Source: Lactuca virosa (Eukaryota > Streptophyta > Magnoliopsida > Asterales > Asteraceae). From it: a DNA stretch of 64,000 nucleotides. The notes beneath the pieces are model-generated. The model made no database searches and was not told the origin of the DNA. It worked only from the letters and a program-made list of their open reading frames with translations. Positions 44,545-56,652 of this stretch are shown in pieces (position 1 is the first letter of the stretch; each line of letters opens with the position of its first letter). Where the stretch lies: the NCBI GenBank assembly GCA_928212115.1, contig CAKMRJ010005523.1:243732594-243796593 (forward strand), given 5' to 3'. The position numbers were made by a program, and so were the translations under genes.

Positions 44545-44783
44545 TATAACATCCGATTTTTAGGTATTCTCATTTTAGCCCTTGGCTTAATTACAGTTTA
44601 TATTATTGATCCCTTGTTGTTAAAAGACTTGCACTTCAGCCCGTACGTTGGGCGTACGTGATGTATGTGCAACATACTTATGAGACTTGGAATGTGGAAG
44701 CCATGCTAGTACGCTGGACATACATGTGGTACACAGAGCGTACTATCTCAGTCTCTAAACCCTTAATTTTAGGGTTTCACCCC

Positions 44784-44793
44784 CTATTTAAAG
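44784..44793 (+). promoter_or_regulatory. TATA box of family E LTR
   Basis: CTATTTAAAG, 45-140 bp downstream of the first palindrome cluster. Confidence 0.5.
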
Positions 44794-45701
44794 ACATTAA
44801 CTCACCCTTGGACCTCCCATAATCATCCTCTACTCCCTTTTAGCCTTAATATCAAACCTTAGCCTTGAGAGTGAAGATATTGGAGTCTTTTTGTTGATTT
44901 GTGCATTCTTCTTGAGAAAGAAGATGCTTGAGGAAGGTGGTGTGCATGCAAGCTTGTCGATCTAGAAACTCCATCTTGTGCATCTTTTGAAGGTATAAAT
45001 TCCATACCTTACTAATGTTATTCTTAGATCTCTTTAGATGGGTTTCCATGAGCTTTTTGTCCTAAATTTTGGACCTTTGTGAGTATGGGTTACTCCAGAG
45101 TATTTTGGATGTCCTTTTAGATGTATTAAAGTGCTTAGATTCATAAAAATGGTTGCTTGATGGTCCCTTTCCAACCATGCAAGAGTTTGGTGGTGTTGAG
45201 TATGGATTAAGTTAGGGTTTTAAGGTTTAAAGCTCTTTTCTGCCATGCAAAGGCTTAAAGTTATGGGTTGTATGGATTAAGCCGTTCTATGGAGGTCAGA
45301 TCTACGTTTGGATTGCATGTCTTAATGGTTAAGACATTTTAGAGTGATTTTTTGGATCAGACGATGTACACCCAATGTACTTCTGGCTACGCCCAGTGTA
45401 GCCAGGCCTGACCCCGACCCACCTGATTCTTCGAGTACGCCGCACGTAGGAGGAGTGTACGCCCAACGTACGTGCTAGGTAGTTGACTTTTGTTGACTTT
45501 AGACTTTTGGTCAAGATTTAGGGTTTTGGACCATGGAAGGGGGAAAACGGTCTTTTTTTACCTTAAGGGGCATAGTTGTGGAATTTAGACTTGTCAGTTG
45601 ACCTGTGGACCTTAATTATTAATTAGGGTTAGTTATTGTGTTATTAGGCGGAGTCTAGTTTCGGCAGTTCGGGTGTGAGATTTATCTGCCATCACTATCA
45701 G

Positions 45702-45986
45702 GTGAGTCTCCTCACTTATTCCTACCCGTATGGTAGAATAGTTGTATTTGTGATGACCAATTGGGTCTAGTTGTTATTATGGTGTTATGTTTTTTATGTG
45801 TGACTGAGACTTCAGGTAGTCTCCAGGGTTGCTGATAACCCAGAGGGCGTGCTGTTTGCCCACGGGGACTGCTGATAGTCCCCAGGGTTGTTAATAACCA
45901 GTTGTTTATTTATGTTGTGTTGTATGGGTTATCTTGGGAAACTCACTAATCATCGTGCTTACAATTGTTGATTATATGTGTTTCAG
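45702..45986 (+). other. Candidate leader intron of family E LTR
   Basis: TATCAG followed by GTGAGT starts at 45702. ACTCACTAAT lies at 45941-45950. TATGTGTTTCAG ends at 45986 and is followed by GTAGTTCTGA. It holds repeated GTTGCTGATAACCC and CTGATAGTCCCC units. Confidence 0.55.
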
Positions 45987-46002
45987 GTAGTTCTGATGTA
46001 AC

Positions 46003-46073
46003 TGTTGGGTTATGAGCATTCTAACACTCCTACGGTGTACATGCAACCCTAAATACCTTACTTCTGATGTAAC
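46003..46073 (+). repeat. 71-bp tandem duplication of Copia C LTR end plus flank
   Basis: TGTTGGGTTATGAGCATTC begins at 46003 and again at 46074, and the duplicated unit includes TTCTGATGTAAC (element D start plus target site). The first copy is a stub of C's LTR. Confidence 0.85.
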
Positions 46074-46850
46074 TGTTGGGTTATGAGCATTCTAACACTC
46101 CTACGATGTACATGCAACCCTAAATACCTTGGATCTATGTTTTCTCTATTATACATGCAAACTTGAACTTTCGAAGGTATTACCCTAACTAGCATACAAA
46201 AGATTGATACTTGGGTAATAAAACAAGTTAGAAGACATACCTTTTGTTGTAGTTGGAAGCCTTGGACCTTTAATAACTTAGTGCCCCAAGTGTTGCACCT
46301 CAAATGGAATCACACAACACCACCAACAATTGGAATAACTTGAGAGAAGAACACTTGCACTCATATAATCGGCTTGCCCTCTTGTGTTTCCACTAGTCCC
46401 AATTTCATCAGCCTTGGGGTTTCTTATATAGTGTGCACATTAGGGTTACACCATGTAACTCATGACTTTCCATATTCCTCATGATCCATGGGTTTTAACC
46501 TCCATGGAGTATCCATGGGTCACCACATGGGTTTAGCCCAACATGAATAATTATGGATCATAAGCCCACTTTATAAGAATGAATGATTTACCAAATCGAT
46601 CCCCATTTATTTAATTAGTCTCTTTTGATCACAAAATTAATTCCAAACTAATTCTTGATCACTACTAATTAAATAATATGATTTCATATTAATATATTAG
46701 AACTTATAATATATTAATAAATCATAACTATCCTCTTCTCACAAAAGTCTATCCAAATTGTTTCGATGCCATGCAACCCAAATGGACCATGCTACTCTCG
46801 GGTCAAGTACATACAAATTATAGTTATCGGCTTAGACACCTAATCCAACA
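46074..46850 (-). repeat. 3' LTR of Copia C
   Basis: 777 bp. On the minus strand it starts TGTTGGATTAGG. Confidence 0.92.
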
Positions 46851-49800
46851 GTCTTCCACTTTGATAAGTCTAATAACTATTGTTGCAAGCATGACTCCAA
46901 CCCGACTAGCAATCGTAGCTCTTAAAAGTCGCTGTCGAACTCTGACCTAGTCAATTACGTGTCCATTAGATAAGGGATCATATATTCCTCCATTCTAGAT
47001 ATCATATGGATTGAGACATGGATTATAATCATTCTCTCTGTCCATCTGTTGTTTCCTGATTTCCGATTTATGACGACTGACTAATTGAATAAATCAAATC
47101 AGTCCAGGCCTGGTGTCATCACTAAATCATCGAGGGGCCCACAAATATCGCTTTTATCCACATGGGGTAAAAGGATCGGATAAACTTCGACCCAAATGCT
47201 CGCTTGTACTTACTCATCAAATTACACACAACGATATGTTTTATAACACCAAGTTACTGGTACGTTTACATATGTCAATATGCAACCGACTCGTAACTAC
47301 AAATCACACGTCTCCGTTTCAAGAATATAAGATATTATCATCTCATGATCACTCGTGATAAAATCCATGAAGTGATTCAAATGAGTGTGGGTTGAATCCA
47401 ATACTCGAATCTTATTCCAGGAGTACTCATGAACACTGTAGTCACCTTGTCCTAGACAAACTACATACCCATTCATGACAGTCTTGCCTCAATACCTACT
47501 TCCAAAGTATGATCGACTCTGGATGGTTTGAATAACCTAGTTATTCGGGAAGTCATAACATGCAAAGTGAAACACAAGAATAATACTAATCCTATATAGC
47601 CCAAAAAAATGTGAGTCATATTGATTACTCATTATTCATTGTATAATGTTTCGAATAATCAACTTAATACTTGAATTAAGACAATAGTTATGCCATGCTC
47701 CAAGCATGCATACTATGTTTGTCTAAACAATAGTTATGCCATGCACCAAGGATGCACACTATGTTTGTCTATGGTCCTTAATTTGTGAAATAGATCAATT
47801 GAAATAACATTTCAATGATGCTCATTTCAAAATTCCAAATCCTTATTGCAAAAGTAAGAATTCCAAATTCCTGTCACTGCTAGAAAATGTTAGATTCTAA
47901 ACTATCATGCAATGATTCTTTTGTAATGTCTAGGTACCAAAAGTCACAGAGACTTGACCAATGATATTACAAAATATTACTTTAGAAATTGTTACAAGAC
48001 AATTCCATGGAAATGAAGTCTCAAATTCAAAGTACATTCATTTGAACATCCTTTTTGCATAAAAGTTTCTAACTTTTTCATCTATTATTCAACTCCCAAT
48101 ATGGAAACATTCCATATTTTCCATATGACAACTCATATTTAATAGACTCCTGTCTATTCATAATCATGTCAATACGATCCTTCCATTACTATATACTTCC
48201 AACTGTCCTTAAGCGACCAATCTTTGGCGAACCTTAGATTGTCCTTAACAGTTGTTTAACCACTTTAGTCATATCCGGTTCTATTCCTTTTTCCCTCTTA
48301 ATGCCCTAGGCATTTGGAAAATTAGAACACGAGAATATTATAGCATATGCAATCGATCCTATACCTGAAGCATATGGTATACGATTCATAATGTCTAACA
48401 AAAAGACATGATACTCGATTAGTCTTTTGCTACAATATTTCTATTTGCCATATTCTCATAATTTTGATTATGAAGAGGGATACCATAATCATAATCGAAT
48501 TTGAGAATGCAATTAACATTTCCATATATAGAATTTCCTTATGTTGAACCATTCCAACATAACATTCATATATATTTGACTAAATTTGATTAAAATCTCA
48601 ATCTAAGCTTTTAGAATTGAAATAAAGTATAAATTCATCTCCATTAATTATAGCAAAACAACTTTTCAAACCTTGCGACTTTGCGACTTGAAACTTTTGT
48701 TTTCTATAATTAACATTGCTAACTTGCAACACTTACCATAATAATTATGCTCCCGCTAGCATAAAAATTATTATTAGCATAACACTTATGCTCCCACTAG
48801 CTTTGACATGTATTCAGAAATCATCTAGACTTCTAGAAATAAATACTTATTGACTGTCATTACCAAAGTTCGGATTTCTGATACGAGATGCTTTGATAAG
48901 ACTTTATATAGGATTCTCAAAATCATACACCTTTCCTTGGATGGCTCACATGTGTTTCTTAACATTTTTTGGAACTTACAGCCATAAGTCTGAAATGTTT
49001 AGACCTTTTCCATTTCTCACATTTCAAATTATGAAAAGGGATATCGTAATCATAATCGAATTTGAGAATGAAAATATCACAATTTCTATCTCCTTAAAAT
49101 CTACTTAGTGAAAGCGTTTCCTCACCATCATTTTCATGAATCGGAGAGAAACCTTATGACACTTAGATTTTATGGTGTATGTGTTCCTATCCGTGTGAAT
49201 TTGTCATGACCATAATCACAAGACATGGTTAGTGACAAATCCAAACTCATATGGACTGAACTTGTTCAATCTTAATTTCTTGCCACCTGGTAGCACAAGG
49301 GCCTACCATTGCTTCCAGGTTGTTATACAACCAATTGAGAGCTCTCAGAACTCACATGCATAGTCAACTTTAACTGGAATGGGCACAGAAACAAGAATAT
49401 GTCAACATGATAGGTCACAAAACTCAAGTCGTGTGCTAGTGTTTAACAATATGTTTATTCTTGATTAGTTCTTGAAACTTGGCAAGATCTTTAAGACTCC
49501 CACTGACCTCTTGACATATATGATTCTCTTGTCATGAATCATTCCTTGACAAATTAAATATTCAAGAGTTAGTGCGGATTCTTATCAAGACAAACACTTC
49601 ACACAATTGGCCTTAGTTGGTCTTTGTTTTATCCAAAATCATCACAATTTACTAATTTCAAATGTACAAGAGTAGAAAACTTTTACTCTACATTTGATAA
49701 GTGTTTTAAACCTTTCTTAAGATAATGTCACTCAAGGTTGGAATCTTGGAGTATTACTCTAAGACTTGTTTTGGGAACGAAGTATGACTCATCTTCTTGA

Positions 49801-50415
49801 TTTAAACTATTTCAACAATTCACGATTCCTCTTCTTAGCCATACAAATGCACTAAGATGTCTTTAGAGGATCAATTGTGATATGGTATTTCCATAAACAT
49901 TAAGATGATCATAAAACACAATACTAAAGTACACAAACAAGGTGTGAATAACCATGCAAATTAGCTTGGTACACCCAATTTTACAACCACCTAATCAATG
50001 TGTCGGTTAACCACACACGCTCCATTGATCTATGATTAACATCAAGCTACCCTTTGCCACGCACTGTCAGTCCAGATTAGTGTGTCGATTAACCACACAC
50101 GCTCCACTAACGGCTTAACAAGGTGCAAAGTGAAATTTCATGGGTTAGCACCATATTCACATTTTCCTAAAGTAACTAAGATTGGAAATTTATAAGTGTT
50201 TAGTTACTTTATATTTATCATTATACTTTTAATGAAGGGTGAATTAGAGTCTTATCCTACCCGTTCGGCTAACGACCCACCACCAATCAAGGAAGCGGTG
50301 GGTGAGAGTGGACACCCATTAAACTGTCATTTTATAGGCAGTAACCTTATACCCCCTTATAGACCGGCTTCGTGAATGACGCCTACTAACGGTAAGACTG
50401 ACTTTGTTCTTATAC

Positions 50416-50453
<38 letters not shown>

Positions 50454-50554
50454 TAAACCTATAATATTATAATAGTATAAGGGTTGAATTTTAAACTTTT
50501 AAATTCTAGGGTTTGGAATTAAATGTTTCAAAAGTTAGACTTTTACATTTACAA

Positions 50555-50787
50555 ATTCCAAAACTTGAGGGCAAGTTTTGTAACTTTCAAAACCTTTTTG
50601 GAATCCATAACTTATGAGTTTAATAAAGATTTTATGAAAAGACTCTTGACATTCCATAACTTGAGGACAAGTTATGGAGTTCATAAAATCATTTATGGAA
50701 AAAGACTCTTCAAGACCATAACCTATGACTTTAATGGTTTCTTTAAAAGAAAACTTTTCATTTTCCATAACTTGAGGACAAGTTATG
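50555..50787 (-). repeat. Tandem hairpin repeats in Copia C leader
   Basis: Two full units and a partial one, period about 104-110 bp. Each opens with a hairpin: CATAACTTGAGGACAAGTTATG (50661-50682 and 50765-50786) or its AAAACTTGAGGGCAAGTTTT variant (50557-50576). The stems are perfect or nearly so. Confidence 0.8.
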
Positions 50788-51060
50788 GAATTCAACAAAA
50801 TCATTTAGATCAAAAATTCTAACAAGAAAATCAAACAATTTGTCTATGATCTAAATTAAACTCATAAGAACAAGACAATTCACATCAAACAAATTTCATG
50901 TAATTATCCTAACCATATAAATTTGACAATTATCTTATAAAATGGATAAGCATGATCATTACCACATCAAAAACAAGTTTATAAGATCAAAAGTAGTTTA
51001 AGGTAATGATCCTAGTCCAATTCCATCTTAAAAACTCGAAAATCTGCACTCAGGGGCTCA

Positions 51061-51150
51061 AACTCGTCGAGTGTATGAACCAACTCGCCGAGTTTGATAA
51101 AATTTGTGCTTGGACTTGGCGAGTCCCCCAGTGGACTCGGCGAGTCCACT
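51061..51150 (-). other. ACTCGNCGAGT palindromes beside Copia C primer site
   Basis: Copies at 51062-51072 and 51082-51094. A perfect 21-bp interrupted palindrome (AGTGGACTCG, G, CGAGTCCACT) lies at 51130-51150. Confidence 0.85.
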
Positions 51151-51237
51151 GTCCAGAACATCAGAAAATCGATTTTTAAAGCATTTTCAAGCAAGTAGCA
51201 TCAAGTATAATTGAAAACAACCGGTCTCTAATACCAC

Positions 51238-52014
51238 TGTTGGGTTTTGAGCATTCTAACACTCCTAAGGTGTACATGCAACCCTAAATACCTTGGATCT
51301 ATGTTTTCTCTATTATACATGCAAACTTGAAATTTTGAAGGTATTACCATAACTAGCATACAAAAGATTGATACTTGGGTAATAAAACAAGTTAGAAGAC
51401 ATGCCTTTTGTTGTAGTTGGAAGCCTTGGACCTTTAAGAACTTAGTGCCCCAAGTGTTGCACCTCAAATGGAATCACACAACACCACCAACAATTGAAAT
51501 AACTTGAGAGAAGAACACATGCACTCATAAAATCGGCTTGCCCTCTTGTGTTTCCACTAGTCCCAATTTCATGAGCCTTGGGGTTTCTTATATAGTGTGC
51601 ACATTAGGGTTACACCATGTAACTCATGACTTTCCATATTTCTCATGATCCATGGGTTTTAACCTCCATGGAGTATCCGTGGGTCACCACATGGGTTTAG
51701 CCCAACATGAAGAACTATGGATCATAAGCCCACTTTATAAGAATGAATGATTTACCAAATCAATCCCCATTTATTTAATTAGTCTCTTTTGATCACAAAA
51801 TTAATTCCAAACTAATTCTTTATCAATACTAATTAAATAATATGATTTTATATTAATATATTAGAACTTATAATATATTAATAAATCATAAATATCCTCT
51901 TCTCACAAAAGTCTATCCAAATTGTTCTGATGCCATGCAACCCAAATGGACCATGCTACTCTCGGGTCAAGTACATACCAATAATAGTTATAGGCTTAGA
52001 CACCTAATCCAACA
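51238..52014 (-). repeat. 5' LTR of Copia C
   Basis: 777 bp, next to the primer site at 51223-51236. Confidence 0.92.
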
Positions 52015-53522
52015 GTAACGACCAGAAAATCCTACCGTAAACGACGTTAGTTTTTCCGTTACTCGAGGAACTATTTATGCAAAATATTTTAGCTTTATGA
52101 GGTTAAAATGGAATAAATTAACAAAAAAATAGTATTACTTAATATCTACAAGAATTAATCAAAATTAAAAGGTGTGTAATTTAATGAAATTATTAAGGTA
52201 AATATAATTCTTTTTTATTGGGGTAGTTGGAGTTGCGGGACTCAATGTCATAAAAGGAAACTAGAAATGTTAACTTATTAGGGTTAGGGTAAAAGGGGAA
52301 TAATATGGAGAATTAAGAGTTAGATGGCAAAATTTGAAGTAACCCCCAAGGAGAAGGATCGATCATTCTCCTTGTTTCACTTCCATTCACATGCATACAT
52401 AAGAAAAAAACGATCAACCCTCCCTTGTGTGAGGACGTGCGACGCAAACATCACGCCAAGAGGGAAAAAACATGACTTGTGGAGGAAGGAGGCATCGAAG
52501 AATCAAAGAAGGAGGAGGGGGAAAAGAATGCTTCCTTGATCGATTCTAGAAGGAAGAAGGGGCTGCGATTTTGGCCAAGAATTGGTAAAAAAAATCATAT
52601 TCTAATCTCTTTTGTGGTGTTTATATGTCAAATTCCTTGCCAATTGAAGATTATGGTTGTCAATTCTCTTCCTAATTGATGATCATAATCTCATCTTCTT
52701 CTTCTTAGGAACCTTTGAAGGTTCATATGGTTAAATTTCACTTGTGTTAGGTGTTTATGATGGCTCAATTGCTGTCAAAATTTCTTATGAACACCTTCAA
52801 CAATGTATCTTGTTATTCCACCAAATGCTATGTACTTTGAAGCATGGGGTGTGGTTGGAATTGTCATTTTTATTTCTTGACATGTTACTTCTTTTAAGAA
52901 GTTAGTTTTTATCTTTGTGGATACTTTTTGTTATGACTTAATAGGTTAAGTGGTCAAAAAGTCCTTGAAATCCAAAGCTGTAAAATTGGCAAAAATTACC
53001 AATCTGTCCCTGTATTGGAAAAAATTATAAAAAAAATCACCAGGATCCGGATTAATGATCTGTAAATTCTCAAAGTTTTCATTTTGAGTCTAGTTTGTCC
53101 AAGAACTTTTCCAAGAACTTTTTTTTGTCTTCAACTTAGGTTAAAATCACATTTTTCACCAGCTGGTCAGAATTTAGCTTCATTGATAGGCAGTTTTGTA
53201 AAGATCATATAAAATTGTAGAAAAATCTTTTGGACCTTTAAAATTACTTTATGTAAAGATAAAAATATGAACTTCTGGAATTCGAAATAAATTGAAATTC
53301 TACAGGTCCCAAGGGTTCTAAAACAGATCTAAACAGGCGGCTATTTTGGGTCAAAATCTAGGAACTTTGCTTGTTAGTTGATTTATGTATTTGGGTTATG
53401 GATTTGTCATCTTTGGCATTGTAGAACTCCAATAACCATTTGTTTGTATTGTAATAGGGGTAAAGGAGATACTTCAACACTTACAAGACTTGAAGTGTGA
53501 GTTGGTCACATCTTTGGCAAAG

Positions 53523-54959
53523 GTGAGTCAACTTCGTAGTTTTAAAAGTACATTGTTAGGAGTATCCCATATCTTAGATGGAATGAGATGAACCTAGTAG
53601 TCTAGGATGTATGTGTCCTTTTGATGATTGAGTATTGTGACATGAATGTTGAAATACCTTAGGTGTAACTGTATCTAGGATGTTGCGTGTTAGATTCCTC
53701 TTTGTTTGATGTGAGATGTGAGCTAGGGTCATGCTAGATTGAGTGATGTGTATGGATATTATATGATGAAAGCATGTTAATTCTTGTTGAAAGTATTTGT
53801 TTAAAATGTTTTAGGACAAACATGCTAGTGTTATATTATCTTTATAGAACTGTTGTGAATGAAAGTAGTGTGTGATGTAAAATGTAATAACTATATAAAA
53901 TTACATGTTTGCATGGAATAGAACCCTTAAAGAGGTAATGTGTTAATAAAAGTAAATTCATAAAACTTACATGATTACTTGAAAGGGTAAAAGTGTAACT
54001 CCTTATTTAATTAATCATTAATAAATTAATTAAAATGGGAATACACTAGCGGGGCGAAGGGTAGTGTTGGCTCCACGAGGAAAGCCAATTAGGGTTGGCT
54101 CCTTGGGGTAGCCAACTAAGGTTGGCTCTAAGATGAAAGCCAATAGGTGTTGGCTCTATGAGGATAGCCAAGTAGTGTCGGCTTAACGAGGATAGCCGGT
54201 TAGGGCTGACTCTAAAAGGAAAGTCAGTTAATGTTGGCTCTACGATGAAAGCCAGTTGGATGGTTATTCTAGGCGACCCATCAGACACATGGTTCACCTA
54301 AAGATAGGTGAACTGGAGTGATGTTGGCTCTACGAGGAAAAGCCATCATAAAACATCACGTGGGAATTGGGAGGTGTAACTTGATGGAATTGGCACCGCT
54401 CGTACCATTCCCTAACGACAATGCATGTATACGTATGTGGAAAGTCGTAGTAGCGAACGCAGCACACCAGGAGCAATGATTACGGGTGAGAGTCGCGCCT
54501 CATATAGTGTGTTGGGTCATGTCGATCACATTAATAGTGAATGGGGTTCTTGCCTTGGGGGTTCTGCGGTGAATAAATAGACCGTAACTAGGAGGTATTA
54601 CTTTAATAATTACAACGATGGTGAGCGGTGAGTAATTATTAATGAAAAGCGGAGAAACAAAATATTATATATTAATATTTAAGAGGTGAATCGATAAAAT
54701 AAAATTAGTTACAACGGCATTGAGGAAAGTAACTAATAAAAGAAGCGCTAAAAGAAGAACTAAAATAAATTGAGCTAAACTTGTGTTTTTGATGCAGTGT
54801 GATGTTATATGTCTTGCTTATGAGTCTTTGACTGTGTGTGGATGTTTTTTGTGAATCCATCTATGATATGTGTGTTCTCTTAACACTGTACTATATTGAC
54901 TCACTTAGCTGATGCTAACACTTGTTCTTTGCTTGTTGGTTTTTGTGCATTGGAATAAG
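53523..54959 (+). other. Candidate leader intron of element D 5' LTR
   Basis: GCAAAG followed by GTGAGT starts at 53523. ACTCACTTAG lies at 54899-54908, with GCTAAC just after. TGGAATAAG ends at 54959; the 3' LTR has the intact GGAACAG. It holds the hairpin minisatellite. Confidence 0.45.
54050..54345 (+). repeat. Hairpin minisatellite in element D LTR
   Basis: About eight units of 30-35 bp. Most read TTGGCTCTACGAGGAAAGCC with TTGGCT and AGCCAA as inverse arms. The same array is at 59545-59845 in the 3' LTR. Confidence 0.85.
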
Positions 54960-55213
54960 TAGCTTGACATGATGCCTTGGTGAGGATGTGCACCACTGGG
55001 TTGTTTTATTTAGCATCTTTACTTACGATACCATTTGGACATGTTGGGTTTTCATCATTATGTTTTTGTGAACGTTAAATTTTGATGGGTTTGTTTTAAC
55101 ATGAAAGTAACATTGGTGATGTTTTTGAAATAATCATAATAAGTCTTCCGCAATGTATTTTAAATAAATGTTTTAAAAATAAAAAAATTGGGTGAAAACT
55201 ACGATGTTACAAG

Positions 55214-55227
55214 TTGGTATCAGAGCC
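55214..55227 (+). other. Primer binding site of element D
   Basis: TTGGTATCAGAGCC, two bases after the LTR end; Met-tRNA type. Confidence 0.9.
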
Positions 55228-55408
55228 ATGCTGTGAGTGAACTGAATACAGAGGTCGGTGTTCAGACTCACAGTGTAGATTGGATCATTAGGTGCTTCGG
55301 ATCTAAAGGGGGGGGGGTGTGCTGAGAGTTATCGGATAGTTATATGTAACTTTCTGAATTTTCCCTTCCTGTAATTGTTATGTGTATATAAATTCTTTGT
55401 TAGTTAGG

Positions 55409-56652
55409 AACATGTCACTCGTTGAAGGAAATCTCAATGTTGTAGGAGATGGTGGGGGCAGGACAACTTCACACCCTAGACGCCACCATATACTTTTCAG
55501 ACCCTACCTGCTGGTCTTCAGCCACGGGCCCAACCAACCTGTAGTGAGCGCAGCACTGCGAGCGCTGCTATCATTGCAGACCTTCGGGGATAGCTTGAGG
55601 CACAGGATGTTGAGTTGCAGAAGCGCAATCGAGCCATGGAGCGGATGCAACAGGCTATGCGAGATGCTGGACTTTTACCCCCCGAAGGATGAAGAGGAGT
55701 AGAATAAGGAGCCATGAGAGGTGATAGTTGATATCCGCTCAGTTACCCGGGGGTAAAGCAGGGAGCCCACTAGAGAACGTGTTGAGGGACGGGGTAGTTC
55801 CTACAAAGCATTCACTTACCGAAAACCCCCCGTCTTTCGAGGAGGAGAAGACCCAGCATTTTCCATGAAATGGTTGCGCAAGATGAGGCGGATTTTCCGT
55901 TCAGGCGACTTCACAGAGTCACAGAAAGTCAGTTATGCAGCACTGAAGTTGGATGGTGATGCCCTACAGTGGTGGGAGGCTTTGGAATATGTTGTACCTA
56001 AGGCTACACTTCAAGCCATGACTTGGGAGGCCTTTAGAAAAAGGCTTCAGGAGCGTTTCTATCCACCGAGGCAGATAAGGAAGGTCGAGCGAGAGTTCCT
56101 TGCATTGGAAAAAGGAACTATGTCGGTTGCGAAATACAATTCATTGTTCTCTGAGAAGCTACAGTTTGGGAAAAATTACTGTCCCACCGATGCAAAACAG
56201 GTGGAACATTATGTTGAGGGATTACCTGTAGAGTATTGAGCTAGTGTAAGGCAGTGCAACACTTTGGCGGCTGCCATGGATGAAGCTATTCGGATCGAGG
56301 TTGATTTGGCTACACTGGGGCGCATAATGATCAAGGTGGGGAGAAGAAGAAATGGGAGGGTTCGTATGAATCTTCAAAGAAAAATAAGGGTCACCAAGAT
56401 ATGAGGGGTGACAAGTGGGACTACTATACGAAGTGTCACTCCTCACATAAGGGGCCATGCAATAGCGACACCATGAGATGCCGACGATGTGGAAAATGGG
56501 GCCACAAGAAAGAAGAGTGCAAGAATGAGCCGCTCTACTATAATTGTAGGCAAACGGGTTATATGAGTGATCAATGTCCAAATCCGATGGTTCAGGCTGG
56601 TGGCAGTGGTAAGAAGAATGATGCACCAAAAGTGCAGGCACGTGCATTTTAG
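55409..56652 (+). pseudogene. gag: Gag of element D with zinc knuckles
   Basis: Translation probably starts at ATG 55409 (MSLVEGNLNVVG). A coiled-coil-like segment, VELQKRNRAMERMQQAMRDA, is in a shifted frame near 55600-55680. The capsid-like core at 55820-56239 is open: FRGGEDPAFSMKWLRKMRRI, GDALQWWEALE, RKRLQERFYPPRQ and YNSLFSEKLQFGKNYCP. A TGA follows at 56240. Zinc-knuckle-like motifs at 56401-56652 include CRRCGKWGHKKEEC and a damaged CRQTGYMSDQC. At least two frame changes show the copy is inactive, but the open 125-codon core suggests fairly recent decay. Confidence 0.85.

Larger units (their letters stand above)
44545..45996 (+). repeat. Family E LTR, left part (split by element D)
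   Basis: Starts TATAACATCC (TG mutated to TA). It has CGTAC palindromes at about 44641-44740, a TATA-like box, and a second cluster with GGCTACGCCCAGTGTAGCC (45385-45403) and GTACGCCCAACGTAC (45457-45471). A candidate leader intron follows. The LTR is cut after tctga (45992-45996) by element D and resumes at 60709. Confidence 0.85.
46851..51237 (-). pseudogene. Interior of Copia C with pol remnants
   Basis: On the minus strand a readable remnant, NRIPYASGIGSIAYAI (48332-48390), matches the IPYASAIGSIMYAM motif after Copia RT; its surroundings are full of stops. A block with GGGATACCATAATCATAATC (48478) recurs at 49019 as GGGATATCGTAATCATAATC, an internal duplication about 545 bp apart. The segment at 50236-50400 (CCACCACCAATCAAGGAAGC, then GGTGGGTGAGAGTGGACACC) is the leader beyond the primer site. 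A TA tract lies at 50417-50449. Confidence 0.6.
46074..52014 (-). mobile_element. Ty1/Copia element C, degenerate (TSD gtaac)
   Basis: Two LTRs of 777 bp each (46074-46850 and 51238-52014) start TGTTGGGTT and end AATCCAACA. They are flanked by gtaac (46069-46073 and 52015-52019). Minus orientation is shown by the polypurine tract ATCAAAGTGGAAGAC (46851-46865) and primer site TGGTATTAGAGACC (51223-51236). The LTRs differ by only a few percent by eye. The 4.4-kb interior is non-coding except for scraps of Copia pol, so it is a heavily decayed or LARD-like derivative moved in trans (inference). Confidence 0.88.
52020..55211 (+). repeat. 5' LTR of element D (main part)
   Basis: Continues the LTR that starts at 45997-46002; total about 3.2 kb, ending ACGATGTTACA. 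It is very similar to 57501-60703. It holds a candidate leader intron and an array of hairpin-forming units. Confidence 0.92.
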
